Origin: Vitellaria paradoxa
Taxonomy: Eukaryota > Streptophyta > Magnoliopsida > Ericales > Sapotaceae
Reading direction: 5' to 3'
Assembly (NCBI GenBank): GCA_019916065.1
Contig: CM034241.1
Location: 19,169,041-19,233,040 of the forward strand
Length of the DNA stretch: 64,000 bases
In this document: positions 35,546-45,924 of the stretch, one piece after another
How the letters are laid out: each line of letters starts with the position of its first letter
Position numbering within the stretch: the first letter of the stretch is position 1
Position numbers and translations under genes: made by a program
The notes under the pieces: model-generated
The model's input: the letters and a program-made list of their open reading frames with translations, nothing else
Told to the model about the DNA's origin: nothing
The model's database searches: none

Positions 35546-38500
35546 CTGAACACACAGAGCAATGATTTCAGCAAAATGTGGCAAGGACTTTGCAAGATAC
35601 ATGCCATTCAGTGCAAGATCTAACATTTTTGTCAAGGCATCGATGTCATGGAGTTGAGGAGTTGCCCGTCTTATAAGTGACTATTCCGATCTCACCCTTG
35701 AACTAAACAACCCAAGAACCACATGGAAGGAGAAAGACACAAAAAGCAAACATCAGTGAATGAAGGAAGCAAAAATGAGACTATGAAGAAATTAACACAA
35801 CTATTCAGTCATCTATGACATTTTTTACCTATCCAGTGGTCTCCAACCAGTCAACAGCTCCAACATCACCACCCCAAATCTATACACATCCCTTTTTATA
35901 GTGTAAAGAGAAGGCAAATTGAGGAGCACTATAACCAAATGAACCAATTATTTGGGTTGTTGAAACCTGTGGAGCATTATAGCAACCAAATGTCAAATAG
36001 GCATATAAAAGAAAGACCAAAATCTCCAAGCTTGAAGTGTCCCCCCCATCATCCCCACCGAAGAAGGTGGGTTCTCCAATTGGACAGGGACGAGTGTGAT
36101 AGTACTTATCAAGCAGACATGTCAGAGGAAGGGGGTTGGTGTTTAAACAACATAAATCTGATAGCCACATTGTGAGAGGTAAATAATTTGGGCTCACTTT
36201 GCTCATGAAACCTATAATTCCTAATGTTCATTGTTTAGATAGCCTAATACCATTTTACAAATAGGATCATTCTAAAAGTATAATGTTTTTTGTTGATATT
36301 TTCTCCAAACACTGTGTTAGGTTTACATTTTATAGTTTTGGCAATTTGCATTCTAAAATCAAGTATTTGTATTTGCATTAAAGTTAGAATTGAATCTTCT
36401 TGATGTTCGTTCCTCGGTTTAACTTGAAGCAAAACTGAAGAAAATCTAGAAATCCATTTGATGATAGTCTGATAGCTGTTTGATAGTAGTTTGAACCATA
36501 AACAATCTAGATATGATGTTCAATCATTGTTTGATAGGAGTTCAAACTATGAAGCAACTAGGTGCTCAATTTGATAATTGTTTGATCATAGCTTGAACCA
36601 TCGAAAAAATATTTTAGTTATTTTCTGTTTTTAATGTTGATTTGTTTCCTTTTTGGATTATATTTGCACAGAATACTCAGAGCCACATTAGGAGAAGGAT
36701 TACCTATTCCTATTCTTAATTGCTTGGATTTCTAACTGGTTGGCTTTCCTACACCAAATTGTATTTAGATTTCTCTATATGTTTATTCTATATAAAGAGG
36801 GAGAATGGTGAAGGAAAAAAGCAAAATAAAATTGACATCATTAGGAGAATACTCCATAGAGATATTGAAAAGCTTGAGTTTATATTCTTGTGAGATCACT
36901 CCTTCGAGAGTTGGAGGATTTATTGAGGAACGTTGAACATATCTTCATTGTTCTTGAATAAAGTCGAACACTTGTTGATTCTAACAAGTGCCGTTTGAAG
37001 ACTTGGTGGGTTCTAGAAAAAGTTGATAACTGGAGGCAATTGTATAGGCATCCGTGTACCGTGGGATCTAACAAACAAGAATAGATTTAAGTAAGGAAGT
37101 GGTCTAGAGCTTTGGTAGGCTCAATGTTTTCAAAAATTCAATGGATTAATTTTTTGACCATTTAGACAAGCTCAACTTTTACTAAATTTGGCAAAATCTG
37201 TTTAAAATATATATATATATATATATCAACATTTTATCAAATGCATAAAAAGTTAGTTTTTTTTTTTTTTTTTTTTAAATCGAACTAGTAACTTTTGGTG
37301 CAAAAGTCAATTTTTTTAGCAAAATTTTGCTTACTAAAGGGGCTCTAGCCGATCTTATAATCGAGATAACACTTGTAACAGATATTTTTCTAATGGATTG
37401 CTTTTTGGGTTAGTCACGTAGTAAACTTGGCATTTTACCTAGAGTAGTTCTAGGATTTTCTTGCTAAATCGTGTGTCTTTATATGTTTGATCTAATTATT
37501 GCTATTTGGTTATATTTATTGCTTGTGGTTGTTTAATATCTCCATAGAAGCCATTATTTTAAATTTTTCACACTGTAAAGCCATTAGATTTTGCACTGGC
37601 ATTTTGAATTATCAACATGACAAAAAATTTTATACCCACTTTTAGAAAAAAAAAAATCTATGATCTTCATTGGCACAGATGTGTTCAATATAATCTCTCA
37701 GATCGGCACACAACTTCCATAAGTAATACCAATAGGAGGTGCCAAGTCCATCAACTTATCTGTCGCTCCGTATTTGGTGTTAAAGTTGCTAAACCACAAT
37801 CCGACAAGTGAGGGTTGAGATCTTCATCAAGCAAAATGTTTGCTGACTTGAAGTTCCAATGTACAACAAAAGGCATGCACACTTCGTGCAAGTACCTAGA
37901 GAAAAAGCCCCTATTCAAAAATGAAACCTAGAGAGAGATAGGGAGATGAAACTCGTACACATATAACATACCCTAAAGCTCGAGCAGTGCCAAGTGCTAC
38001 TCTAACAAGTGCATTCCATGTTAGCATCTTATTCCTTTCATCAGCCAAATCTAGCATATCATGCAAGCCCCCATTTCCAATATAATCATAAATTAGTAGG
38101 CGTTGACCATGCTTTGCACAATATCCCACTAATGTTATAATGTTGGGGTGCTTCAAACGTGAAATATTTGAAACAACTTCGAGAAAATTATCTTCTTCCT
38201 GCATTGAGAGCACGGCATTGTCGATCTTCTTTATGGCTACCATCTAGAACACAAAATGCGGAAAACTATTTAGTTGATCATTGTAAAACATATGAAGTAT
38301 GAACCGGAAAAAAAAAAAAAAAAAAAAAAAAAAAACACCAATTACTCAGCTGATGAGGTAGTGCCACATGCCGAAGCCACATTTGCTTGGTGGATAACAG
38401 CGTCATAAAGAGGGTGATGTCAACTAAAGTGAAAAGTCATGAATGAATTTACTTTATTTCTAACCAAAAAATAATGGAGAGAAGTCATCTGGTTATTAAA

Positions 38501-39159
38501 TTGTCACTTAAACAACACTCTTCTTGATTTTGCTTTATCACTATTCCCCAAAGCCATAGCTCGACATTAACAGTCACCTATTCATGGTCATCTTGGTGTC
38601 ACTCTAATGAACTCTTACATCCAACGTACATCCCAATAAACCTACTACAACATTGGCATGTCACATTCTCCACCTGGCTGTAATGGTATCAAAATAATCA
38701 ATCCCATTAGGGTAGCTAAGATTAAGTAGGGGGTCACCTTTTTCTAAATGGATACACTGTAGATTTGTTATGATTAAATATACATATGAAATAGAATAAC
38801 ATGATCTACAAATCGAGGCACAATGTAATTACCTTTCCATTAGGAAATTCTCCCCTATAAACACAACCAAAGGAACCTTCACCAATAAGATTTTCTTGAC
38901 TAAAGCTGTTTGTTGCTATTTGAAAAGAAGCAATTGTATAAGAAGTAGCAGTTATGGGAGACTTGACTCTCTTTACAGATCTATTTTTCCCTTACATCCT
39001 GTCAATCATTCACTTTTCTATAGGAAGGGGCCTCAAATCTGCCACAGTATCCATAGATTTCATCTTGTGTTCTTGCATCTCCATAGTCACTACACAATGA
39101 AGCAAACGCATCACGGAAAACGTCAGGTCTTTATCAGGAGACCTTTTGGCTTCATCATG
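35546..39159 (-). pseudogene. STRUBBELIG-family (SRF) receptor kinase pseudogene, kinase half
   Basis: SRF proteins are plasma-membrane LRR receptor kinases with an atypical intracellular kinase. Five exons are seen on the minus strand: 39159-38833 ([52 protein letters not shown]), 38243-37972 (MVAIKKIDNAVLSMQEEDNF, SRLKHPNIITLVGYC, GQRLLIYDYIGNGGLHDML), 37895-37760 ([40 protein letters not shown]), 35966-35829 ([34 protein letters not shown]) and 35696-35546 ([25 protein letters not shown]). Exon phases agree across all junctions. Lesions: two stops in the first listed exon, a donor changed to ATAAGT after 37760, a frameshift at 35885 and a stop where EQSL is expected. The extracellular LRR half and the last exon are missing. 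Confidence 0.85.
36440..37090 (+). repeat. Possible LTR fragment in the SRF intron
   Basis: The intron between SRF exons 37760 and 35966 is about 1.8 kb. Its middle carries repeats of gtttgatag/gtttgatcatag with gttcaaact-like words, a TATA-like tctatataaagaggg (36787) and a GC-richer transcribed-leader-like stretch up to 37075. This looks like a retrotransposon LTR end, but no target-site duplication, primer site or coding sequence supports it. Confidence 0.3.
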
Positions 39160-41008
39160 CTAAAGAACACATTGCACAACACAATGTGACGGGAAAAAAA
39201 AAAAAAAAAAAACAAATTCATGCAATTCACATCAAAATTCAAATCCATAGCAATGTCGTCAACAGTCTCTTCGTTGATCTGTGCAACATCTTTAGATGTT
39301 GCAATGATAAATGACACCTCATCAATCAAATTACCAAATTCATCCAAATCATCAAACTCAAACATATCAAGGTTAGGTTAATAAACCAACACTTCCAATT
39401 TGTCCTCATCAAACTTTTGCACATGTTCTTCAATAAATAAATCACTCAGTGGTGGGGCACTATGGGGTAGAGAAAATACTTTTGTTTTCGAGTTTGTAAG
39501 AGCACTTGGTTTGATGGATAGTGGTTTGAAGAATAATGGCTACCTCTATTCAATCCAATGGGATTCCTTGGCCTGCAGAAAAATTGGTGAATTAACATAC
39601 TAATTTAAATTGCTTCATATACATCAGACTCAGAGTTAACATTTTCTACTTTGTGTAATTATGGAGAAGTAGCAATATAGAATCCTAGTCAAATTGATTT
39701 AAGATAGATATACACATAAGAAATCAACTAACATAATATTATCTGACTCAAATTTTTCCTTATCCATAGGTAATGTAACTTACACTAGCCTTTGCAATGT
39801 AAAGAACATTTCAAAGTCTCAGACATTTGCACAATAGGTAAACATGTTGCAAGAATCTAACTTTTTGTGTAACTCGTGAAATGATGAAATATAACAGGTA
39901 TACCAGGAACTTGCAACATACCACAACCAATTGTAAAAAAAAAATGAAAAACTATTGGCTAAAAACCATCATTGTACCCATTTCACCTTCAACAAATATT
40001 GCATCAATTAAAAAAAGAATAAGATTTAAATACATTTCTAGGCCAACAAAAGTTGAAGGATATCAAAGGTAAATGGCAATATACAACAAGCCATTCAACT
40101 AACTTAACAAGACTAGTTATAAATTACATTAATCTCAATAGGTTGGCACAAAAAATTTACAAAACTAAAATGATATGTTGTTACCTGCCATATAAACAAA
40201 CTCTCAGCAATGATTAGACAACTTCAAGTAGTCACATCTAGTAAATACACCTGCCCCTTATAACCAATTGATTTTAGTATGGCATTTATACGAATGAAAA
40301 AATATTTGAAATTAACTATTTATATAAATTGTGTTTTCTAGATTAGAAAAAAATCAAGCATTTTTTTGGTGAAAAGTTACTTAAATATCCTTAGAAAGAG
40401 AAAAGAAAGTGGTGAGGCAAAGCTCCTCTAGAAGTTTTTCTTTAGCTAAAAATAATTTCTTGTTCATATATTTTCAAAAGCACATGTAAAAGAACATACA
40501 CAAAGATGTGCTTGCATGCATATATATGTGTGCGCGTGCATGGCAAACTAAGACAGTTGACCAAGACTGCTGAACATGCATCAGAAAGACAGAATGAATT
40601 TTTGAAAACAAATATTATATTAAAGCAATCACACTGTCTTACTTGGAATTCTCACTTCACTAATGGAACCATCAAAAGATGGGAGCAAAGCTATCTCTAC
40701 TGCTTCGTCGAGGCAACTGTTTCTCATGTCAATGAAATAAAAGTGCTATGTGATGAGCTATATAATGAAAAGTAATAACATTTTCTAGTATTTCGATCAA
40801 ATCAAATGGGCATACTTCTATAAATGTGCTTCTTAGTACACCTAATGCTAGTCATTTATCAGTTTATATTCTTCTACACCTCGTTTTGCAAAACAATTTA
40901 CTGTAGAGTTCTGCCTAACAAGACCAGGCCAACAGGACCCATATAATGTTCTCCACATTATCTCAAAGTTCGAATATCTACGAAAACATTAATTGCATAC
41001 TAAGAATG
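39160..41008. other. Non-coding DNA with duplicated blocks
   Basis: The minus-strand frame at about 39210-39365 (FDDLDEFGNLIDEVSFIIAT) could be an exon remnant, but I do not recognise it and no other exon supports it. Block 39589-39907 duplicates 12479-12797. About 40860-41005 duplicates 11700-11875. The plus-strand frame 40506-40775 has no recognised domain. The rest shows nothing. Confidence 0.4.
39589..39907. repeat. 319-bp block duplicated at 12479-12797
   Basis: It has the same orientation and length as the partner block, with scattered differences. In the 10-13 kb copy this block lies to the right of the polymerase epsilon relic; here the matching relic lies to its right, so the order of pieces is changed. 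Confidence 0.75.
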
Positions 41009-41280
41009 GTGCAACCCAACTTTACCTCATCAACTAATGATTTTATCTTAGAAGTAGTATCTTTCTTAAGTTGTTTCTTCCTCTTGGCTCTACATTTTTC
41101 TACAATTCTTATTTAACCAAAAAAATAAAATAAAATTAGATCCTATAGCTTGAGATGTAAAGAAATATGAAAAAATAATGGCAAGAATTAAAAAGGGAAC
41201 AACAAATACATACAGTACCTTTCTGTTCTGCCATTTTTTCAAGTGTAATCAACAATAATTTTTAGTTTTATATTGAAAAG
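41009..41280. repeat. About 280-bp block duplicated at 60389-60667
   Basis: Both copies run from gtgcaacc(c/t)aactttacctc through agaagtagtatctttctta-like words to the site of the retroposon insertion. After the insertion the similarity resumes with atcaaattagtgcagaaatt (41811). The 60.4-kb copy lacks the insertion and so gives the empty site. Confidence 0.75.
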
Positions 41281-41287
41281 AAAGGTC

Positions 41288-41803
41288 GCCCTGAAGGGAT
41301 AGCTTAGATGGCAAGTGGGTTTGCTCCCCACGTTGTCCACCTAAGTTCGATTCCTTCTACTTGCCTGGGGTGTGCAAGGGGGGCGGTGCATACACCCCTA
41401 ATTTACTCATCGACTAATGGTCCGTTGAGGACTGTAATAAATGTTGGAGAAAAGAGAGAAGAATAGAGAAATAGAACTGCAAATATACTTCTGAATTTTT
41501 GTTTCTTAATTTTTTTTTATGCATACAAATGACTGTCATAGAGCCATTATATAAAGAAGCTGAAAAACATGGGAAAATGTGAGGATATTTAATGATCTAG
41601 GGACTTAACAAAGCATTAAATTAATCTAGAAACAAAGCAAGGAATATGAGAGTTTCCAAGACAAAATTTGGTCTTCAAGGATAGTGGCTAACAGCTGTAA
41701 TCTAGAACTTTGACCGACTTGCTGACTTGGATGATTAGAATAACTAACTCACAAATTACTTCTCACAATAAATTAGTGGGGTTCCGGGTCCCCCCCCAAA
41801 AAA
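41288..41803 (+). mobile_element. tRNA-headed retroposon (SINE-like), 516 bp
   Basis: The insert starts gccctgaagggatagctt and has a box A-like tagcttagatggcaagtggg (41299-41318) and a box B-like agttcgattcc (41344-41354), the two internal promoter parts of a tRNA-derived SINE. It ends in an A-run and is flanked by aaaggtc (41281-41287 and 41804-41810). The related block at 60389-60705 lacks these 516 bases, which fixes the insertion site. The body is longer than most plant SINEs, so it may be two insertions or a chimera. Confidence 0.6.
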
Positions 41804-41851
41804 AAAGGTCATCAAATTAGTGCAGAAATTACTCTAGCAACAAACATTTCA

Positions 41852-42849
41852 AAATTATTTCTCTAAAATAACGACATCGAAAGGAGCCTCATAGGATATA
41901 CAACTAGGACTCCACCTGACACTTCGATGTTAAAAATATCTAAAGCCATATTGTAATTTTAGTTTAATATACTTATTTTCACCTTTCGAAAAAAAAAAAA
42001 AATTTAAAGCCATAAACTTAGATGCCAACCTAACAAAGAAATAGAAGAAATAGGCATAATTAGATCAGCTGAACCCAACAAGTTCAAAGCATCGAAAAAT
42101 GTATAAGACCAACAAGAAAAAAAACTAACTTACAAAATTAAATAAACCACCCTAGTCGAACCAATTGCAACAACAAAGAGACTCCACTGCCGAGCAAATG
42201 TTGTAGAACAGTATGCAGCAACCACATCAAAACCTAGCAGGGAATTTGTAGCAAAGGAATTAACACAGGTGCAAAATACAGCACAAGCCTCATCAACTAA
42301 GCACTAACACAGCCACTATGTATCAGGAAAAATTCAAGTGCAGATCCAACGGCGACAGATACCAAAACAACCAATTAACCACCATACTCTTTTGAAAGAC
42401 CAATCAAAATACACCATACTACTTCAAAGCTCGAGTTCTCAAATAACCCAAGAATTGCCAAATCAGCAGAATAGAGATCGACAATAGCACCTCATCAAAC
42501 TTTAGTTGTATCCCAAAATAAATAAATAAAACTAAGCAAGTAGGAACTAGCAATAAGCACACAAGTTCAAGCAGAAATCAAACTCAACAATTCCAATCTT
42601 CAACAGCAGCCACCAACCCACACCAAACTGCACAGTATCGCCTACTCAAGAAAGCAACAGTCTAACCAGGAAATATCAACAGTGTTAATGCTCCAATTCA
42701 ACTAGTAGCAAATGATATATGAACAACACACAACAATGTAAATAGCAACAGAAGCTTCTACCAAACAGTTAACTTGAGTTCCAAACCAGAAGCAAGGGAA
42801 AATAAGAAGAAAGCAATGCGAAAAACCAGCATTTAAATTAAAATAACTA
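41852..42849. other. Non-coding stretch with an A+C-skewed part
   Basis: From about 42150 to 42830 the plus strand is rich in A and C with cagcaa words, like the L1 3' blocks at 15-18 and 28-31 kb. No LINE poly(A) end is attached here. No gene was seen. Confidence 0.4.
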
Positions 42850-43180
42850 TTAGAAGATACATTGTTAAACCAACAAATGATATTAACTCACTACTACATA
42901 AATAAACAAACCCATAATTAGGATACATTGTCTCTCCTGATTTGCTTTAGTTTTTCCTTAACAGCGAGATGGAGATAGACTCACATATTGGCATGTGCCC
43001 TTAAAGGTTATTAAACTTAAATCTCTAGTTGAATCATTTCAAAAATAATTACAAAAATTAAATAAATTTCAACTTTTAATTCCACTTGACAATATCAGGG
43101 AAGTTAAAACACTTGATGAAAAGTATCAAAGATTTTTTGTCCAATATTCATGACCTAAAGGAGGAACATAAAAACTGAGA
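42850..43180. repeat. About 330-bp block duplicated at 51607-51929
   Basis: Both copies run from ttagaagatacattgttaaa to gaggaacataaaaactgaga in the same orientation, with several substitutions and small gaps. Here the block is cut by an L1 tail at 43181; the copy at 51.6 kb continues into different sequence. Confidence 0.8.
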
Positions 43181-43693
43181 ATCCTCACCATGGATAACCT
43201 ACAACTTAGGGGTTACTCAATGGCTAATAGATGTTCTTTATGTCTCAATTGTTCAGAATCAATTGACCACTTGTTCTTTCATTGCTCATGGTCAGCCAAG
43301 CTGTGGAGTTTTACCCTATCTTGTTTTGGAGTCCATGTGTGTTTTCCTAAGAATCTAAAGAACTTTTTTTTAGTATGGTGGGGCCAACCATTGGGAAAGA
43401 GGAGGAAGAAGATATGAATTTGGTGCCTTTTTGCTTATTTTGGCTGATCTGGAAGGAAAGAAACAGGAGGATATTTGACAACATAGAAAGGACTGTTTTG
43501 AGTGTCAAAAGTCTTTTTCTTTCTTGTTTATATAATTGGGTAGAAGAGGGTAGAGAGATTGAACTTAGTACTTTTATGCAATTTGTTGCTAGCATGCAAT
43601 GATCGGGGGTAGCTATAACTTGTTTTTATTTTTCCTCTTAGCATCTCTTCGATGCTATCAATAAAACTTACTTATCTTTTCAAAAAAAAAAAA
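43181..43693 (+). mobile_element. L1-type LINE, 5'-truncated tail with poly(A)
   Basis: The end of L1 ORF2 is present: MDNLQLRGYSMANRCSLC and ESIDHLFFHCSWSAKLW (zinc-binding RT domain), then LFWLIWKERNRRIFDNIE and a stop near 43602. A 3' untranslated part and a poly(A) run at 43682-43693 follow. One frameshift lies near 43375. It is closely related to the L1 at 45716-50919, which has the same words in the same order. Confidence 0.85.
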
Positions 43694-43731
43694 TGTTCGA
43701 AAATTGTGAACACAAAATTTTATAAAGATAC

Positions 43732-44302
43732 CTAAAAAACTTTAATGAGCGTCGACTCACCTCTACACTTGGTCTCGAAACCTTTAAGCTCTGCAAGGGC
43801 CCCATCGTCATTAAAAATAGCATATCGCTTTTTAATTAAAATTCCTTCTTCCTTAGAAGCTAAAAGAATCATCACCTACATGCCAAAAAGTGCACCCAAT
43901 AATCAATTTGAATACGAGAAAAATAGGAAAAAAAAATAAACCATGTATATTATTAGATTAAAATCAAAATCCAATAAGTTATTGTTCGACATTAGATTGT
44001 AAGGTCATCCTATTTACCTCGTATGGCTATCCACTTCAAATTCAATTGAGCATTCATTGTATGTCGTATATGTTTTATTAACAGGACCTCTGAGTGTTTG
44101 CAAGAAATAACAGTTGGAAGCAGAATGCTTCAAAAAAAATCATTACTACTAAAAATATAACTTAAGTAAAGCAAACACGGGATAATGCATATAGAGGAGA
44201 ACAAGAAATTCAAAAAAGAAAGTTAATTTTCACCTAACCTGGTATTGGTCATTTATATCCTTCCTTGCAACATCAACACTAAGCATAATACAAAGATAAG
44301 AA
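43732..44302 (-). pseudogene. POL2A: DNA polymerase epsilon catalytic subunit fragment, copy B
   Basis: Three exons homologous to copy A at 10391-10964 are present: 44302-44239 (MLSVDVARKDINDQYQ), 44098-44018 (CSIEFEVD then frameshifted) and 43875-43732 ([20 protein letters not shown] then [14 protein letters not shown]). The lesions differ from those of copy A: the acceptor before 44098 reads AA instead of AG, a two-base loss precedes 44018, and the last codon before the 43732 donor is TAG instead of CAG. The first exon is cut at 44302 by an RTE insertion. Copies A and B therefore decayed separately after duplication. Confidence 0.8.
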
Positions 44303-45584
44303 CTGTGCAAACTACCGCGAGATTAAATTGATGAGCCATACGATGAAATTATGGGAGAGAGTTATTGAGAGAAGACTAAGAAGGACAACAAACGTTTCAG
44401 AGAATCAATTTAGTTTCATGCTTGGAAGATCAATCATGGAGGCTATCTTTCTCTTGAGGAGGTTAATGGAACAGCATAGAGAAAGTCAAAAATATTTACA
44501 TATGGTGTTCATTGATTTAGAGAAGGCATATGATCGGATTCCTAGGGAGATTCTATGGAGAGTATTGGAAAAGAAAAGAGCGTGTGTTGCATATATTGAG
44601 GCGATAAAGGACAGGATGACAGAGCTATGACATCTATACGGACGACTAGTGGAGAGACTAACGAGTTTCCTATCACAATTGGTTTACATCAAGGCTCAGC
44701 GGTAAGCCCGTACTTATTTGCTTTAGTTACAGATGAGATTACAAGACATATCCAGGATGAGGTGCCATGATGTATGCTATTTGCAGATGATATTGTTTTA
44801 GTAGATGAGATGAGAGAAGGAGTGAATGCTAAGCTAGAATTGTGACGGGAAACGTTAGAGACAAAAGGGTTTAGGCTAAGGCAATGCAAAACGGAATATA
44901 TGGAATGTAAGTTCAGCCAAAGTAAGATAACAAGTAATATAGAGGGAAGTAAGGCACACAAAAGATTGTAGAGAAAGATAAATTTAGGTACCTTGGATTT
45001 ATGGTGCAACAAGATGGAGAGATTGATACTAATGTAAGTCACAGAATTCAAGCCGGTTGGACCAAATGGAGGAGTGCTTCGGGGGTCTTGTGAGACTAAA
45101 AAGTCCCCCTCAATGTGAAAGGAAAGTATTATAAGTTGGCAGTTAGACCAGCGCTGCTATATGGATCAGAGTGTTGGACAGAAAAGCATAATCATAGTCA
45201 GAAGATGGCAGTTGCGGAAATGAGGATGTTAAGGTGGATGTGCAGGATTACAAGGAAAGATAGGATTAGGAACATAAAAATTAGAGGCAAAGTAAAAATA
45301 ACACCGATTGAAGATAAAATGAGAAAAAATCAATTAAGATAGTTTGGCAATGTTAGAAGGCGTCCAGCGAAGGCACTTGTTAGAAGGTGTGAAAGTATGG
45401 AGATTGTCAGGAGTAGGAGAGGTAGAGGAAGACCCAAGAGAAGTTGGAAAGAAACTACTAAACATGACATTGCCTAGCTAAATCTATCGGAGGACATGGC
45501 CCTAAACAGATCTAATTGGCGTCGACAAATCCATATATCCGAACCCACCTAGTGAGAAAAGGCTTAGTTTGATTTGGTTTGGTT
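44303..45584 (+). mobile_element. RTE LINE, 5'-truncated copy (about 1.28 kb)
   Basis: It matches the full RTE from the position equal to 47818 to its 3' end. It holds most of the [39 protein letters not shown], and after a frame change QGSAVSPYLFA and the catalytic [10 protein letters not shown]. It ends with the PKRSWKET word and the TTTGG-rich tail. Stops and a deletion near 44610 break the frame. It interrupts the polymerase epsilon copy B, but I found no clear target-site duplication, so sequence was probably lost on one side. Confidence 0.8.
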
Positions 45585-45924
45585 CTACAGCCAATCCATT
45601 TAGTGCATGGGCTATAGTTATATAAAAAACTAAAGCACTTACAGTAGTTCCAAGTCCAAAGACATAAAGCAATATTATATGTGTGATAACATGGTAACAA
45701 ATAGAAGGTGTCGAATATTGAGAAAGCTTTTGACCATGTTAATTGGAATTGTTTGATTTACTTGCTGAGAAGGTGGTGTCAGTGGATTTACTGGTGTATC
45801 TCTACAGTTTGGTTCTCCATCTTGATCAATGGATCTCCAGTTGGTATCTTCACTTCGTCAAGAGGGTTAAGGCAAGGTGACCCTCTTTCCCCATTTTTAT
45901 TCATTATAATCATGGAAGTCTTTA

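Noticed and set aside
38309..38335. Poly(A) run as the end of a processed copy
   Set aside because: It lies in an intron of the SRF relic with no adjacent coding sequence or duplication; probably a simple repeat.
41299..41360. Possible functional tRNA gene
   Set aside because: Box A and box B are present, but no acceptor stem pairs and the sequence continues into a retroposon body with an A-run and duplication.
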